This document shows positions 1 to 8,292 of a stretch of 64,000 nucleotides of DNA, piece by piece. Source of the stretch: KK5 sp034043675 (GTDB taxonomy: Bacteria; Pseudomonadota; Gammaproteobacteria; Burkholderiales; Burkholderiaceae_C). Position 1 is the stretch's first letter. Every line of letters starts with the position of its first letter. Below the pieces are notes generated by a model. The model was not told the DNA's origin and searched no databases. It saw only the letters and a program-made list of their open reading frames with translations. The translations under genes were made by a program, and so were the position numbers. The stretch lies in contig NZ_JAXCLA010000011.1 of the NCBI RefSeq assembly GCF_034043675.1, forward strand, positions 124,001 to 188,000, in the 5' to 3' direction.

Positions 1-197
1 GGCGCACCATAGTCCTATTAAGATGATATTCAAAATCCTTGCCCTCTCGTGAAACGCTATTGAACATCGGCAAACCCTCGATCTACCCAAAGAACGCTTT
101 AACCATTGCAGCGCGTAATGTGCCCGAGTTAGAAAGAGCGGCAGGCGCACAGCTTCATGTGGGCCATCTTCGGCCGCTGGTACACGTCGCCGATTGC

Positions 198-569
198 TCA
201 ACGGCTCAAATAAAAATCCATCGGGATCAGTTCGACCGCCCATCCACCTTCTTCCCCCAAGGTCGCCGCCGGATGCATGGCCGCGATCCGCAGCGCCTCC
301 TCCTGGCTTTTCGCCTCAATGATGAACAGCCCGCCCACCACTTCCTTCGTCTCGGTGTAAGGCCCATCGGTGATCTGCGTCTTGCCGGCGCGCGGGCGCA
401 GCGTGCGCCAGTTCTCCAGGTCGCCGAGCGAGGCGGAGACCAGCACCTTGCCGGTGGCACGCATCTTCTCGTCCAGCGCCGGGCACTGGCTGACCAGGGC
501 CTTGACGTCGTCGGGCGCCATCGCGGCGAATTTTTCGGGGGTGAAGTAGGCGAGGCCGAGGTATTTCAT
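198..569 (-). CDS. YCII-related (DGPF-domain) protein
   Basis: A 123-residue protein of the YCII/DGPF family: it begins MKYLGLAYFTPEKF and has the central signature ITDGPYTETKEVVGG, followed by a short alpha/beta tail. Family members are small dimeric ferredoxin-like-fold proteins, often encoded beside ECF sigma factors; the reaction is generally unknown, so no enzyme activity is claimed. The frame stays open upstream to 719, but the ATG at 569 starts exactly at the conserved N-terminus. No sigma-factor gene is visible beside it. It diverges from glgX. Confidence 0.85.
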   Translation of the reverse strand: MKYLGLAYFTPEKFAAMAPDDVKALVSQCPALDEKMRATGKVLVSASLGDLENWRTLRPRAGKTQITDGPYTETKEVVGGLFIIEAKSQEEALRIAAMHPAATLGEEGGWAVELIPMDFYLSR

Positions 570-648
570 GGGGGTCCTTCCGGGTTGGCAATGCCCTGAC
601 GACGAAGACGAGGGTCGGGGATCGACAGGATCATTCAAACTATCGCCC

Positions 649-2751
649 ATGAATTCAGCCAAACTCGAAGAAGGCCGCGCCTGGCCGATGGGTGCGCACT
701 GGGACGGACATGGCGTCAACTTCGCGGTGTTCTCGGCCCACGCCTACAGCGTCGACCTGTGCCTGTTCGATGCCGTCGACGGGCGCGAGCTGTCGCGCAC
801 GCCGCTGCCGGGCCGCAGTCGCGATGTCTGGCACGGCTATCTGCCCGAGGCCGGCCCCGGCCTCGTCTACGGCCTGCGCGCGCAGGGCCCGTGGCGGCCG
901 GAGCGCGGCCACCGCTACAACCCGAACAAGCTGCTGCTGGACCCGTACGCCCGCGAGATCGTCGGCGAGTTCCAGTGGCGTGACGAGCACTTCGGCGCCG
1001 ACCTGAACTTCCCCGCCCACATGGACCCGAGCGACAACGCCCGCTGGGCGCTGAAGGCCCGCGTGATCGCCGAGGGCTCGGACGATCCGTTCGACTGGGA
1101 AGGCGACCGCCCGCTGCACCGGCCGCTGGCCGAGACCGTGATCTACGAGATGCACGTCAAGGGCTTCACGAAGCTGCATCCAGAAGTGCCCGAGGCGCTG
1201 CGCGGTAGCTACGCGGGCCTCGCGCATGAGGTGTCCATCGCGCACCTGAAGCGCCTAGGCATCACGGCCGTGCAGCTGCTGCCGGTGCAGTACCGGATCG
1301 ACGAGTACCGCCTCGACCAGATGGGCCTCAGCAACTACTGGGGCTACAACACGATCGGTTTCTTCAGCCCCGACCCGCGCCTGGCCGCCGGCCTGGAGCC
1401 GCTGCGCGACGAGTTCCGCAACATGGTCAAGGCGCTGCACCGCGCCGGCATCGAGGTGATCCTCGACGTGGTCTTCAACCACAGCGCCGAAGGCGACGAG
1501 CTGGGCCCCACGCTGTCCTTCCGCGGCCTGGACAACGCCGCCTACTACCGGCTGCTGCCCGAAGCGAAGGCGCTGTACGAGAACCCGACCGGCTGCGGCA
1601 ACGCCTTCGACCTGCGCGAACCGCGCGTGCTGCAGATGGTGCTGGACAGCCTGCGCTACTGGGCCGGTGAGATGCACGTGGACGGCTTCCGCTTCGACCT
1701 CGCGCCGGTGCTGGGCCGAGACGATGCGGGATTCGACGCCCGCGCCGCCTTCTTCACCGCGCTGGCGCAGGATCCGCTGCTGTCGCCGCTGAAGATGATC
1801 GCCGAGCCCTGGGACGTCGGCCCCGGCGGCTACCAGCTCGGCAACTTCCCGCCCGGCTGGCTCGAATGGAATGACCGCTTCCGCGACACGATGCGTGCCT
1901 TCTGGATCGAGGGTACGCGCACCGTGGGCGAGTTCGCGCAGCGGCTATGCGCCTCGTCGGAAGTCTACCAGGCCAAGGGCCGCGCGCCGGCCGAATCGGT
2001 CAACTACGTCGTCTCGCACGACGGCTTCACCCTGCACGACCTGGTCAGCTACGCCGAGCGCCACAACGAGGCCAACGGCGAGAACAACCGCGACGGCCAC
2101 GGCACCAACCACAGCGCGAATTTCGGCGTCGAAGGCCCCAGCAACGACCCGACCATCACGGCCCGGCGCGACCGCGTCAAACGCGCGCTGCTAGCCAGCG
2201 CGCTGCTGAGCCAGGGCACGCCGATGCTGGCCGCCGGCGACGAGTTCGGCCACAGCAGCCGGGGCAACAACAACCCCTACTGCCAGGACAACGAGACCAA
2301 CTGGCTCGACTGGTCCCGCGCCGACGAATCGCTGATCGCCTACGTCGGCCGGCTGCTGTCGCTGCGCCGCGAGGCCCTGCCCTTCGCCAACCGCTGGTAC
2401 GACGGCGTGCCCGACCGCCTGGGCCTGCCCGACCTCGCCTGGCTGCGAGCCGACGGCCGCGCGATGGAGATCTCCGACTGGGGCCGCGCAGGCAACCCTG
2501 CGCTGGGCTGCTTGATCGGCAAGCCCGGCCGCGCCAAGACGCCGCTGCTGCTGCTGTTCAACGGCAGCGGCAGCGAGACCACCTTCCAGCTGCCCGGCAA
2601 CATCAACGGCAGCTGGCAAATCGCCGCCGCCAGCTTCGATGCGCGCGAGACGGGCCGCTGGCGCGAAGGCGACGGCGAGGTCGCGCTACCGCCCGGCGCT
2701 TTCGCGGCATTGACGACGCTGGCGACGGCCGGGCACGCGATCGACTCGTGA
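649..2751 (+). CDS. glgX: Glycogen debranching enzyme GlgX (GH13 isoamylase type)
   Basis: A 700-residue GH13 enzyme that hydrolyses alpha-1,6 branches of glycogen or limit dextrin in the cytoplasm. An N-terminal CBM48/E-set region (about residues 1-130) precedes the catalytic barrel. The four GH13 regions are visible: DVVFNH at 273-278, GFRFD with the nucleophile Asp350, the acid Glu386 in AEPWDVG, and SHD with His457/Asp458. Length is normal for GlgX. The ATG at 649 is chosen because MNSAKLEEGRAWPMGAH fits the family start; the frame is open upstream. No other glycogen genes (glgA, glgB, glgC, glgP) are adjacent, so it stands alone, divergent from the YCII gene. Confidence 0.93.
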   Translation: MNSAKLEEGRAWPMGAHWDGHGVNFAVFSAHAYSVDLCLFDAVDGRELSRTPLPGRSRDVWHGYLPEAGPGLVYGLRAQGPWRPERGHRYNPNKLLLDPYAREIVGEFQWRDEHFGADLNFPAHMDPSDNARWALKARVIAEGSDDPFDWEGDRPLHRPLAETVIYEMHVKGFTKLHPEVPEALRGSYAGLAHEVSIAHLKRLGITAVQLLPVQYRIDEYRLDQMGLSNYWGYNTIGFFSPDPRLAAGLEPLRDEFRNMVKALHRAGIEVILDVVFNHSAEGDELGPTLSFRGLDNAAYYRLLPEAKALYENPTGCGNAFDLREPRVLQMVLDSLRYWAGEMHVDGFRFDLAPVLGRDDAGFDARAAFFTALAQDPLLSPLKMIAEPWDVGPGGYQLGNFPPGWLEWNDRFRDTMRAFWIEGTRTVGEFAQRLCASSEVYQAKGRAPAESVNYVVSHDGFTLHDLVSYAERHNEANGENNRDGHGTNHSANFGVEGPSNDPTITARRDRVKRALLASALLSQGTPMLAAGDEFGHSSRGNNNPYCQDNETNWLDWSRADESLIAYVGRLLSLRREALPFANRWYDGVPDRLGLPDLAWLRADGRAMEISDWGRAGNPALGCLIGKPGRAKTPLLLLFNGSGSETTFQLPGNINGSWQIAAASFDARETGRWREGDGEVALPPGAFAALTTLATAGHAIDS

Positions 2752-2760
2752 GCGAAAAGA

Positions 2761-3270
2761 CTAGACGGCCGGCCGTTGAAATTGGTAGACGTTCCGATCC
2801 TCGCCGTCTGGAAATGACTGCCTCGACACTTGCACGCCGCCCAGCCGGGCTATCAGCGCCTTTGCTGGTTCATTCGAATCGGCACAGTAAGTTTGAACGG
2901 CTTGCCAATGAAATTCGGCGTAGGCATGTTCGACAGCGGCACGCGAGGCTTCGAGCGCATAGCCTTGACCTCGCGCCTCGGGGAGAAGCCACCAAGTGAG
3001 CTCCCGCGGCCAGCCATGGCCTTGCCAGAAGCCACAGACACCGATGACCGCCGCATCCTCGCGCCGGCGGAGGGCCCAGACCCCGAAGCCCTGGACATGC
3101 CAGCAGCCGACGTCATAGACGAGGCGAGACCAAGCCGCAGCAGGCGACAGAGGGCCGCCATAGGCCGCAGACGCCTCGGCATCCGTGTAGAAGCGCTGAT
3201 ACGCCGATTCGCAGGAGCGATCCGGAGGAATGAGGTCGAGACGTTGCGAGTGGAGGCTGGGAATCAGCAT
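2761..3270 (-). CDS. GNAT N-acetyltransferase (RimJ/RimL type)
   Basis: A 169-residue GNAT protein. It starts with the RimJ/RimL-type opening SQRLDLIPP, carries the beta4 strand and acetyl-CoA-binding loop ELTWWLLPEARGQGYALEA (the Q/R-x-x-G-x-G/A class), and ends with the typical SNEPAKALIARLGG segment. It should acetylate an amino group using acetyl-CoA; the substrate cannot be told. Its ATG lies inside the end of the upstream SnoaL-like gene (7-bp overlap), so the two are probably co-translated. Its end converges on glgX 9 bp away. Confidence 0.85.
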   Translation of the reverse strand: MLIPSLHSQRLDLIPPDRSCESAYQRFYTDAEASAAYGGPLSPAAAWSRLVYDVGCWHVQGFGVWALRRREDAAVIGVCGFWQGHGWPRELTWWLLPEARGQGYALEASRAAVEHAYAEFHWQAVQTYCADSNEPAKALIARLGGVQVSRQSFPDGEDRNVYQFQRPAV

Positions 3271-3659
3271 GGCGCTTCGATGGGTTCGACGAGATGTGCC
3301 CTGTTGGCCGGAGCAGCGTAGGGCTCCGGCCAGAACTCGACGAGACGGGTGATCCGTCCGTCCGCCACGTCGAAGAACGAGATTGCCCTCGCTGACTGCA
3401 CGCCGTCGGTGACGAAGACATCCGACACCGCCTCGCGTTCATTCCCGGTAACGCGATTGACCGTGAAGCGCCAGGGTCCGTTGGCCGGGTACTCGGAATT
3501 CATCTGGATGAAGCGTTCCGCGCCACGGATGCGCTCGTTGGACTGCGGCCATTCCAGGGTGAACTCGGGCGCGAGCACGGCGGCCACCGAAGCGAAATCA
3601 TTGGTGGCCATGCGTGACCAGAAATCGTGGACCACGTCGATGGCGGATCGGGTTTGCAT
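3264..3659 (-). CDS. SnoaL-like (NTF2-fold) protein
   Basis: A 131-residue cystatin-like NTF2-fold protein: an N-terminal helix with VVHDFWSRMATNDF, then FTLEWPQSNERIRGAERF and the closing strand pattern SFFDVADGRITRLVEFWPEPYAAPANR typical of SnoaL-like/limonene-epoxide-hydrolase-like proteins. The activity cannot be predicted. The ATG at 3659 is preceded, 3 bp away, by a 14-base sequence also found 3 bp before the GNAT gene that starts at 4401. It overlaps the downstream GNAT gene by 7 bp. Confidence 0.82.
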   Translation of the reverse strand: MQTRSAIDVVHDFWSRMATNDFASVAAVLAPEFTLEWPQSNERIRGAERFIQMNSEYPANGPWRFTVNRVTGNEREAVSDVFVTDGVQSARAISFFDVADGRITRLVEFWPEPYAAPANRAHLVEPIEAPC

Positions 3660-3662
3660 CAA

Positions 3663-3676
3663 CGCACTCTAGCGCT
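3663..3676 (-). repeat. 14-bp leader repeat, copy 1
   Basis: On the minus strand AGCGCTAGAGTGCG lies 3 bp upstream of the SnoaL-like ATG. An identical 14-mer lies 3 bp upstream of the ATG at 4401. It could be a shared leader or start-site element or a trace of duplication; the GAG inside it is the only Shine-Dalgarno-like stretch. Confidence 0.7.
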
Positions 3677-3691
3677 TGAGCCGGTCAATCC

Positions 3692-3773
3692 GTAGGTTGG
3701 AGTGAGCACCGCGAACTCCAACAAGCAGCCGCGCAATAGGACGTTGGAGTTCACTTCGTTCACTCCAACCTAC
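3692..3773. repeat. REPIN-like pair of inverted hairpins
   Basis: Two small hairpins of the same family face each other. The left is GTTGGAGT...ACTCCAAC and the right is GTTGGAGT...ACTCCAAC, and the outer ends GTAGGTTGGAGTGA (3692-3705) and TCACTCCAACCTAC (3760-3773) are perfect reverse complements. The loop between them contains GCAGCCGCGC. Two REP hairpins in inverted orientation is the REPIN/BIME plan. The element sits between the GNAT stop (3799) and the SnoaL-like start. No RAYT transposase is in the window. Confidence 0.8.
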
Positions 3774-3798
3774 AGAAGCGGATCGGAAGTTTTCCATG

Positions 3799-4401
3799 TC
3801 AGAGCTCACCATCGGCCACCGGCCGGTCGCGCGGCGCAAGCGCGAAGTACTGCTCAAGAGTGCCTCCACGAAGCGGCTTGACCATGTTCCGCACCGTGAC
3901 GATTCGCTTGCCCATCTCGATGCCCGGGCGCTCGCGGACCAGAATGTAGCCCCGGGAGGCCCAGAACCTCTCGGCTCGCGTATTGCCCTGCACGACGCCG
4001 AGACGAAGCCAGGCCGCGCCATTGGTCATGGCCCATTGTTCGAGCCCGTCATTCAACACCTGCGCATCTCCGCTGCCGTGACGATCAGTCGCCACGATGA
4101 AGGTGCCGATGTGGAAGATGGAACCTGCCAGTAGGTCGGTGATGACGTTGGCCATGGCGACCAGCGCGCCATTCGTGCCGACATAGCCGATGACCCATTT
4201 CTTCGTGAAGCTCATTCCCGCGGGCAGTTCGCTGGTGATCTCCTCCAACCCTTCGTTGGGTCCGGCAGGCTCGCCCGCCGTCGCCAGGAAATACGCCGGG
4301 TTCTCATCGAAGAACTGCTGCAGCAGTGGCGCCCTGTCCGTCGTGAGTTCAATCGTGTGAACGCCCTCTATGGGTGAAACGGGAAGCGTGGTGATCGGCA
4401 T
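3799..4401 (-). CDS. GNAT N-acetyltransferase
   Basis: A 200-residue protein with a GNAT core: WVIGYVGTNGALVAMANVI, GSIFHIGTFIVATDRHGSGDAQVL (acetyl-CoA loop R-H-G-S-G), then LRLGVVQGNTRAERFWASRGY, the usual C-terminal GNAT signature, followed by MVKPLRGG. It should use acetyl-CoA; the substrate is unknown. The N-terminal 60 residues resemble acetyltransferases in which an FFDENPAYFL-like segment precedes the core. The ATG at 4401 has the same 14-base leader as the SnoaL-like gene. Confidence 0.87.
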   Translation of the reverse strand: MPITTLPVSPIEGVHTIELTTDRAPLLQQFFDENPAYFLATAGEPAGPNEGLEEITSELPAGMSFTKKWVIGYVGTNGALVAMANVITDLLAGSIFHIGTFIVATDRHGSGDAQVLNDGLEQWAMTNGAAWLRLGVVQGNTRAERFWASRGYILVRERPGIEMGKRIVTVRNMVKPLRGGTLEQYFALAPRDRPVADGEL

Positions 4402-4404
4402 CGG

Positions 4405-4418
4405 CGCACTCTAGCGCT
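4405..4418 (-). repeat. 14-bp leader repeat, copy 2
   Basis: A second copy of AGCGCTAGAGTGCG (minus strand), again exactly 3 bp from the start codon of the gene it precedes. Confidence 0.7.
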
Positions 4419-4579
4419 AGAACCCGCCCGTTCGTGAGCCCCGTCACGGTCTCGCAGGACCGTAGGCAATCCCCCTACCGCACATTGCAGCTTTGCTGCA
4501 CCGGTACCGCCGGCATCGCCCACTGCCGGGCGGACGCGGGGTTTGCAACCATGGAGGCCATTGAAACGGGAGGTGGCCC

Positions 4580-5416
4580 ATGAGGATTTTTCTGGTGGAA
4601 GGCTCGGTGGCGAATCGTCGGTTGCTGGTGCGCAAGCTACGGGCGATGCCGGGTGTGCGTGTCGTTGGCGAGGCCAATGGCGAGACGCAGGCGCTGGCCC
4701 TGATCGACTGGACCCGGCCGGACCTGATCCTGATGTCGCTGCCGCTGGCCGAGGGCTCGGGCCTGCATCTGCTGGCGGAGTTACGCCGCCGAGGCCACAG
4801 CTGCCGCATCGCCGTGATGACCAGCCAGGAGCGCCCGGTCTGCTGGGAGGACTGCCTGGCCGCCGGCGCCGATGCCTTCTACGACAAGGCGACCGACATG
4901 GACGCGCTGTTCGCCGAGCTGGCGCAGGCGCCGCGCCTGTCCGCCGGCGGCGACAGCTCCACGCTGCTGCGCGAGGGCCTGCGCGGCCTGTACAACAACG
5001 TCCCGCTGTGCGAGCGCCTGGCCCAATCGACTCGCAGCGCCCTGCGCGACGGCATGAGCCTCGCCGTCTACGTGCTGCGCCTGAGCGCGCCGCGCAGCAT
5101 TCCCGCGGTGCAGGCCGACCTGGTCACGCACCTGCTGATCGAGCGGATGCGCGAAGCCAGCGACGAGGCCGGCACCGAGGTGCTGGTGCGCCGCTCGGCC
5201 ACGCAGTTCAGCCTGGTGATGCCCCAGCTCGACGACGCCGCCCCGGCGGCAGAGCGCGCGAGCCGGCTCGGCGCCATGATGGGCGAGCCGGTCAGCGCCG
5301 GCGAACGCGGCTCGGCACTGAAGGTCGAGCTGGGCATGGCGCTGTTCGCCACCGATCCACTGCCCGTGCGCGGCATGCTGAGCCTGAACCAGGCCACTTC
5401 CTTCGCCGCCTCGTGA
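4580..5416 (+). CDS. Degenerate receiver plus degenerate GGDEF-like protein
   Basis: A 278-residue protein with an N-terminal receiver fold (1-120) and a C-terminal domain resembling a worn-down GGDEF domain (about 128-278: REGLRGLYNN, RRSATQFSLVMPQL, VELGMALFATDPLPVRG). It is a clear paralogue of the protein at 9531-10373, which has LVEDS and VLMDLSLASGSG. Here these read LVEGS and ILMSLPLAEGSG, so an acidic-pocket residue is Gly and the phosphoacceptor Asp is Ser. The GGDEF core is SATQF, so catalysis is not expected. The SD is GGGAGGT before ATG 4580. It converges on the pilus operon; a role as a phosphorylation-independent partner or decoy is inferred. Confidence 0.82.
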   Translation: MRIFLVEGSVANRRLLVRKLRAMPGVRVVGEANGETQALALIDWTRPDLILMSLPLAEGSGLHLLAELRRRGHSCRIAVMTSQERPVCWEDCLAAGADAFYDKATDMDALFAELAQAPRLSAGGDSSTLLREGLRGLYNNVPLCERLAQSTRSALRDGMSLAVYVLRLSAPRSIPAVQADLVTHLLIERMREASDEAGTEVLVRRSATQFSLVMPQLDDAAPAAERASRLGAMMGEPVSAGERGSALKVELGMALFATDPLPVRGMLSLNQATSFAAS

Positions 5417-5434
5417 GGGCCGAGGGCAGGCCCT
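5416..5434. terminator. Weak convergent hairpin
   Basis: AGGGCC (5416-5421) and GGCCCT (5429-5434) form a 6-bp stem overlapping the stop codons of two convergent genes. There is no clear T-tract, so terminator function is only possible. Confidence 0.35.
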
Positions 5435-5927
5435 AGTAGTACGTGACGGTGACGCTCAGCGCATCCACGTAGAAGCCGGGCACCGCCAACAGCTGGCGGC
5501 CGGGGATGCGGCCGTAGATCCAGAACTGCTGCGCCGGCGCCAGGCCCAGCAGGTCCAGCGTCACGCCGGAGCTGACGAGCGGCGCCGCCGTGCCGTCGCC
5601 CCAGACGGTGGTGTAGGCGGGGTCGGAGTAGAGGTTGTAGTTCAGCGTGTTGGCGCCGCTGGTCATGCGCCGGTTCGTGAGGCTGCCGCTGCCGCCGGCG
5701 CTGAGCGCGATGTCGAACGGGATCAGCAGCCCGACGACGCCGCCGCAGGTGATCTTCAGGCTCGCGCTGGTGTCGGTATTGCCGAAGGCCAGCGGGCTGT
5801 AGTTGCCGAAGGCGACGTTGGTCGTCGCGATCGTGCAGGTGCAGACGACCGGCAGGCACAGCGCCCAGGCGCTGCCCCCCGAACCCAGCGCCATCGTCAC
5901 AAGTAACCGTCTGGATATATTTCTCAT
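5433..5927 (-). CDS. Secreted SCPU-domain pilus subunit, distal gene
   Basis: A 164-residue spore-coat-U (SCPU) domain protein with a signal peptide ending near GGSAWA. Cysteines in the mature part (CTCTIATTNVAFGNY, SLKITCGG) and the C-terminal donor-strand-like VTVTYY match archaic chaperone-usher pilins. It is the last gene of the operon, 4 bp after the usher, where Csu-type systems encode the tip adhesin. Tip adhesins such as CsuE usually have two domains; this one has a single domain, so it may be a tip or minor subunit of simplified form. Confidence 0.85.
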   Translation of the reverse strand: MRNISRRLLVTMALGSGGSAWALCLPVVCTCTIATTNVAFGNYSPLAFGNTDTSASLKITCGGVVGLLIPFDIALSAGGSGSLTNRRMTSGANTLNYNLYSDPAYTTVWGDGTAAPLVSSGVTLDLLGLAPAQQFWIYGRIPGRQLLAVPGFYVDALSVTVTYY

Positions 5928-5931
5928 CGCG

Positions 5932-8292
5932 TCACCTGCATGTCAAGGAACCGAGGTCGGGCAGCTCATCATCGTCGCCCTGCGGCGGCAAGGTGAATTC
6001 GAGCTGGCAATGGCCATCCGCCCAGGCGGCGGCCGCATGGTTGAGGCCTTCATCCAGGCCCGCCAGATAGGCGCGGCCGTCGTAGCCCACCGGGTAGCTG
6101 CGCGGCTGGCCGATCGTCTGCAGCAAGGTGCCGGGCGGCAGCGGCCGGCCGGCGGCGTCGACCACGCGCAGGCTGACCGAGCGACCACGGTGCACCGGGA
6201 AATCGATGTACGCGGCGCTGCGCGCGGCCGGCGTGAGGCGGATCTCCAGCGCCTCCAGCTCGGCGTCCATCGGCAGGTCGGAGGCGTCGATGCCGACGCG
6301 ATTGGTCTGGTAGCCGCGCAGGCCGGTGACGAAGGCGCGACCCCGCGCATCGGTGTGGGCGACGACCTGGTTGTCCTGCAGCACGCGCACGCCGGCATGG
6401 CCGCCGACGTCCACCAGCGCGATGCCGCCTTCGATGCGCCGGCCGGAGAAGACGCTGCCGTCCAGCAGCGCGAAGCCACCGCTGGCGCCGGCGCGGATCT
6501 CGGTGTCGTCGCCACGCCGCGCCACGCCGCCGCTGAGCACCGCGTGCTCGCCCTGCCAGGTTGCCTGCGCGAGCTGGTGGCCGTCGGTCTCGGCCAGCAG
6601 CTGGTAGCCCAGGCCGGAGCCGATGCCGGCATTGCGCTGCAGCTGTGCCTGCAGCTGGGTGCTGGAGCCGCCTCGGCCATCGGGCTGGCGCTGCACGCTG
6701 AGGCCCGCGCTGTGGCGCGCATCGAGCGCATAGCTCCAGCTCAAGGACAGCGAAGTGCCGCTGCCGCCGGGGCTGAAGTCGCGGAACAGTGCCAGGCCCA
6801 GGTAGCCGTAGGGGCCGAGCGAGCTGCTGTAGTTCACCTGCGCCAGCTTGCTCTCGACCGGTCCGCCCTGCTGCAGCGTGTAGCCCAGGCCGATCGACTG
6901 GCCGTGCCAGGCCGTACCGACGGCCATCGCCACGACGAGCCGCGGCGAGGTGCCGTCGAGCTGGCCGACCTGGCTGAAGCCGGGGCTCATGCGGCGCACC
7001 TGGACGCTGCCGCTCCAGTCGCGCGCCTGGCGGTCCAGGCCGGCCGCGAGCATCCAGCCACCGCCCATGGTGCTGGAGTGGCTCGCCACCGCCGAGGCGC
7101 TGGCCGTGCCGAGCGCGGGCCACAGCGTCCAGCCGCTGAAGCCCAGGGCCTGCTGCGAGCGGGTCAGCTCGGCACGCAGCTCGCCGGTGAAGCGATCGGT
7201 GAGACCGCGGCGCTCGGTCGCGGTCAGCATGCCGCGGCCGTAGTGGTTGCTGGCGATGCCGTAGTCCTCGCGGATCATGCCGACCTCGAAGCTGCCGGCG
7301 CGCAGCCCGGGCTTCAGCAGCGCGGGGCTGACGTAGTACGGGGTGACGACGACCTGCTCGCGGCCCAGCAGGTCCTTGACGACAGTCTTGATCTCGCCCT
7401 GGCCGGTGACGACGGGCAGGTCCGTCAGGTCGAAGGCGCCGGGCTGCAGCCGGCTCTGCAGGCGCTGGCCGTTGTTGACGTACACGTCCAGCGTCGAAGG
7501 CAACGCCGCCTCGCCGCGCAAGGTTGGCAGCGGGAAGCTCAGGAAGCCCGGCTGCAGCGAGAAATCGGTGCCCCACTGCAGGCCGCCGAAGCGCACCGGC
7601 CGGCCCCAGGCGCCGGACTGGTTGATCGCGTCGCCCACCGTCAGCCGCGCCAGGCGCTCGGGCATGTCGTGCTGCCAGCGCGTGTCCAGGCGCACGCCGC
7701 GGGCCTCGGTGCGCACGAGGCCGGTGCTGCTGAAGTCGCCGTGCGGGCCGAACAGGCCCAGCTCCCAGAGCACGTCGGCGGCGTCCTGGCTGCCACGGTC
7801 GTGCTGCCATTGCGCGTCGTAGTTGATGAACGGCGCCCAGGCGGAGGGCTGGGTCACGCGCGGCACGCCGGGCGCCAGGTCGAGCTGCTGCGCGACGAAG
7901 GCCGAGGCCGGTGCCTCGATCTCCAGCGTCTGCGTGCCCTCGTCGATGCGCCAGCGCAGCGGGCCGTCGTTGCCGAGCAGCACGTGCAGCTCGCCGTCGA
8001 TCACGCGCGGCGTGCCGGTCGGCGGCAGGCGCAGGTGCAGTTCGTCCCAGGATGATTGCGGCACCGCCAGTCCTTCGCTGAGGCGCACCGCCCGCAGCAT
8101 CGCGTCCTGCGGCACGCCGTTGATCGTCAGCGCCAGCAGCAAAGTCTCACCCCACTGGGGGCGAGACTCGGCCTGCGCGGTAACGGCGGTGGCGGCGGAG
8201 GACGGCAGGACAAGGAACAACAGCAACGCCGTCGCCAGCGCGGTCAGGCAGGGGCTGTCAGGGGCGGTCCCGAGCCGGATCCGCCAGGTCAT
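5932..8292 (-). CDS. Outer-membrane usher of archaic chaperone-usher pilus
   Basis: A 786-residue usher (FimD/CsuD type) with a signal peptide through about residue 34, an N-terminal chaperone-binding domain, a 24-strand barrel region (repeated aromatic/Gly strands such as WGTDFSLQPGFLSFPLPTLRG), a plug region VYVNNGQRLQSRLQPGAFDL, and C-terminal domains with DARGRAFVTGLRGYQTNRVG and YDGRAYLAGL. It should receive chaperone-subunit complexes and secrete the growing fibre. The start at 8292 overlaps the chaperone gene by 35 bp, which implies translational coupling. Length is slightly short for ushers but all parts are present. Confidence 0.93.
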   Translation of the reverse strand: MTWRIRLGTAPDSPCLTALATALLLFLVLPSSAATAVTAQAESRPQWGETLLLALTINGVPQDAMLRAVRLSEGLAVPQSSWDELHLRLPPTGTPRVIDGELHVLLGNDGPLRWRIDEGTQTLEIEAPASAFVAQQLDLAPGVPRVTQPSAWAPFINYDAQWQHDRGSQDAADVLWELGLFGPHGDFSSTGLVRTEARGVRLDTRWQHDMPERLARLTVGDAINQSGAWGRPVRFGGLQWGTDFSLQPGFLSFPLPTLRGEAALPSTLDVYVNNGQRLQSRLQPGAFDLTDLPVVTGQGEIKTVVKDLLGREQVVVTPYYVSPALLKPGLRAGSFEVGMIREDYGIASNHYGRGMLTATERRGLTDRFTGELRAELTRSQQALGFSGWTLWPALGTASASAVASHSSTMGGGWMLAAGLDRQARDWSGSVQVRRMSPGFSQVGQLDGTSPRLVVAMAVGTAWHGQSIGLGYTLQQGGPVESKLAQVNYSSSLGPYGYLGLALFRDFSPGGSGTSLSLSWSYALDARHSAGLSVQRQPDGRGGSSTQLQAQLQRNAGIGSGLGYQLLAETDGHQLAQATWQGEHAVLSGGVARRGDDTEIRAGASGGFALLDGSVFSGRRIEGGIALVDVGGHAGVRVLQDNQVVAHTDARGRAFVTGLRGYQTNRVGIDASDLPMDAELEALEIRLTPAARSAAYIDFPVHRGRSVSLRVVDAAGRPLPPGTLLQTIGQPRSYPVGYDGRAYLAGLDEGLNHAAAAWADGHCQLEFTLPPQGDDDELPDLGSLTCR

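Noticed and set aside
1..197. Possible leftward gene starting near base 10
   Set aside because: Only a few codons are inside the window, so nothing can be supported.
2761..4418. Integron-like gene cassettes (GNAT, SnoaL with repeats)
   Set aside because: No RYYYAAC/GTTRRRY attC cores were found and the hairpin is of REPIN type.
5803..8055. 750-residue plus-strand open frame opposite the usher gene
   Set aside because: It is the antisense shadow of a clear usher; composition is Arg/Ala/Val-rich with no domain, as expected from high-G+C antisense frames.
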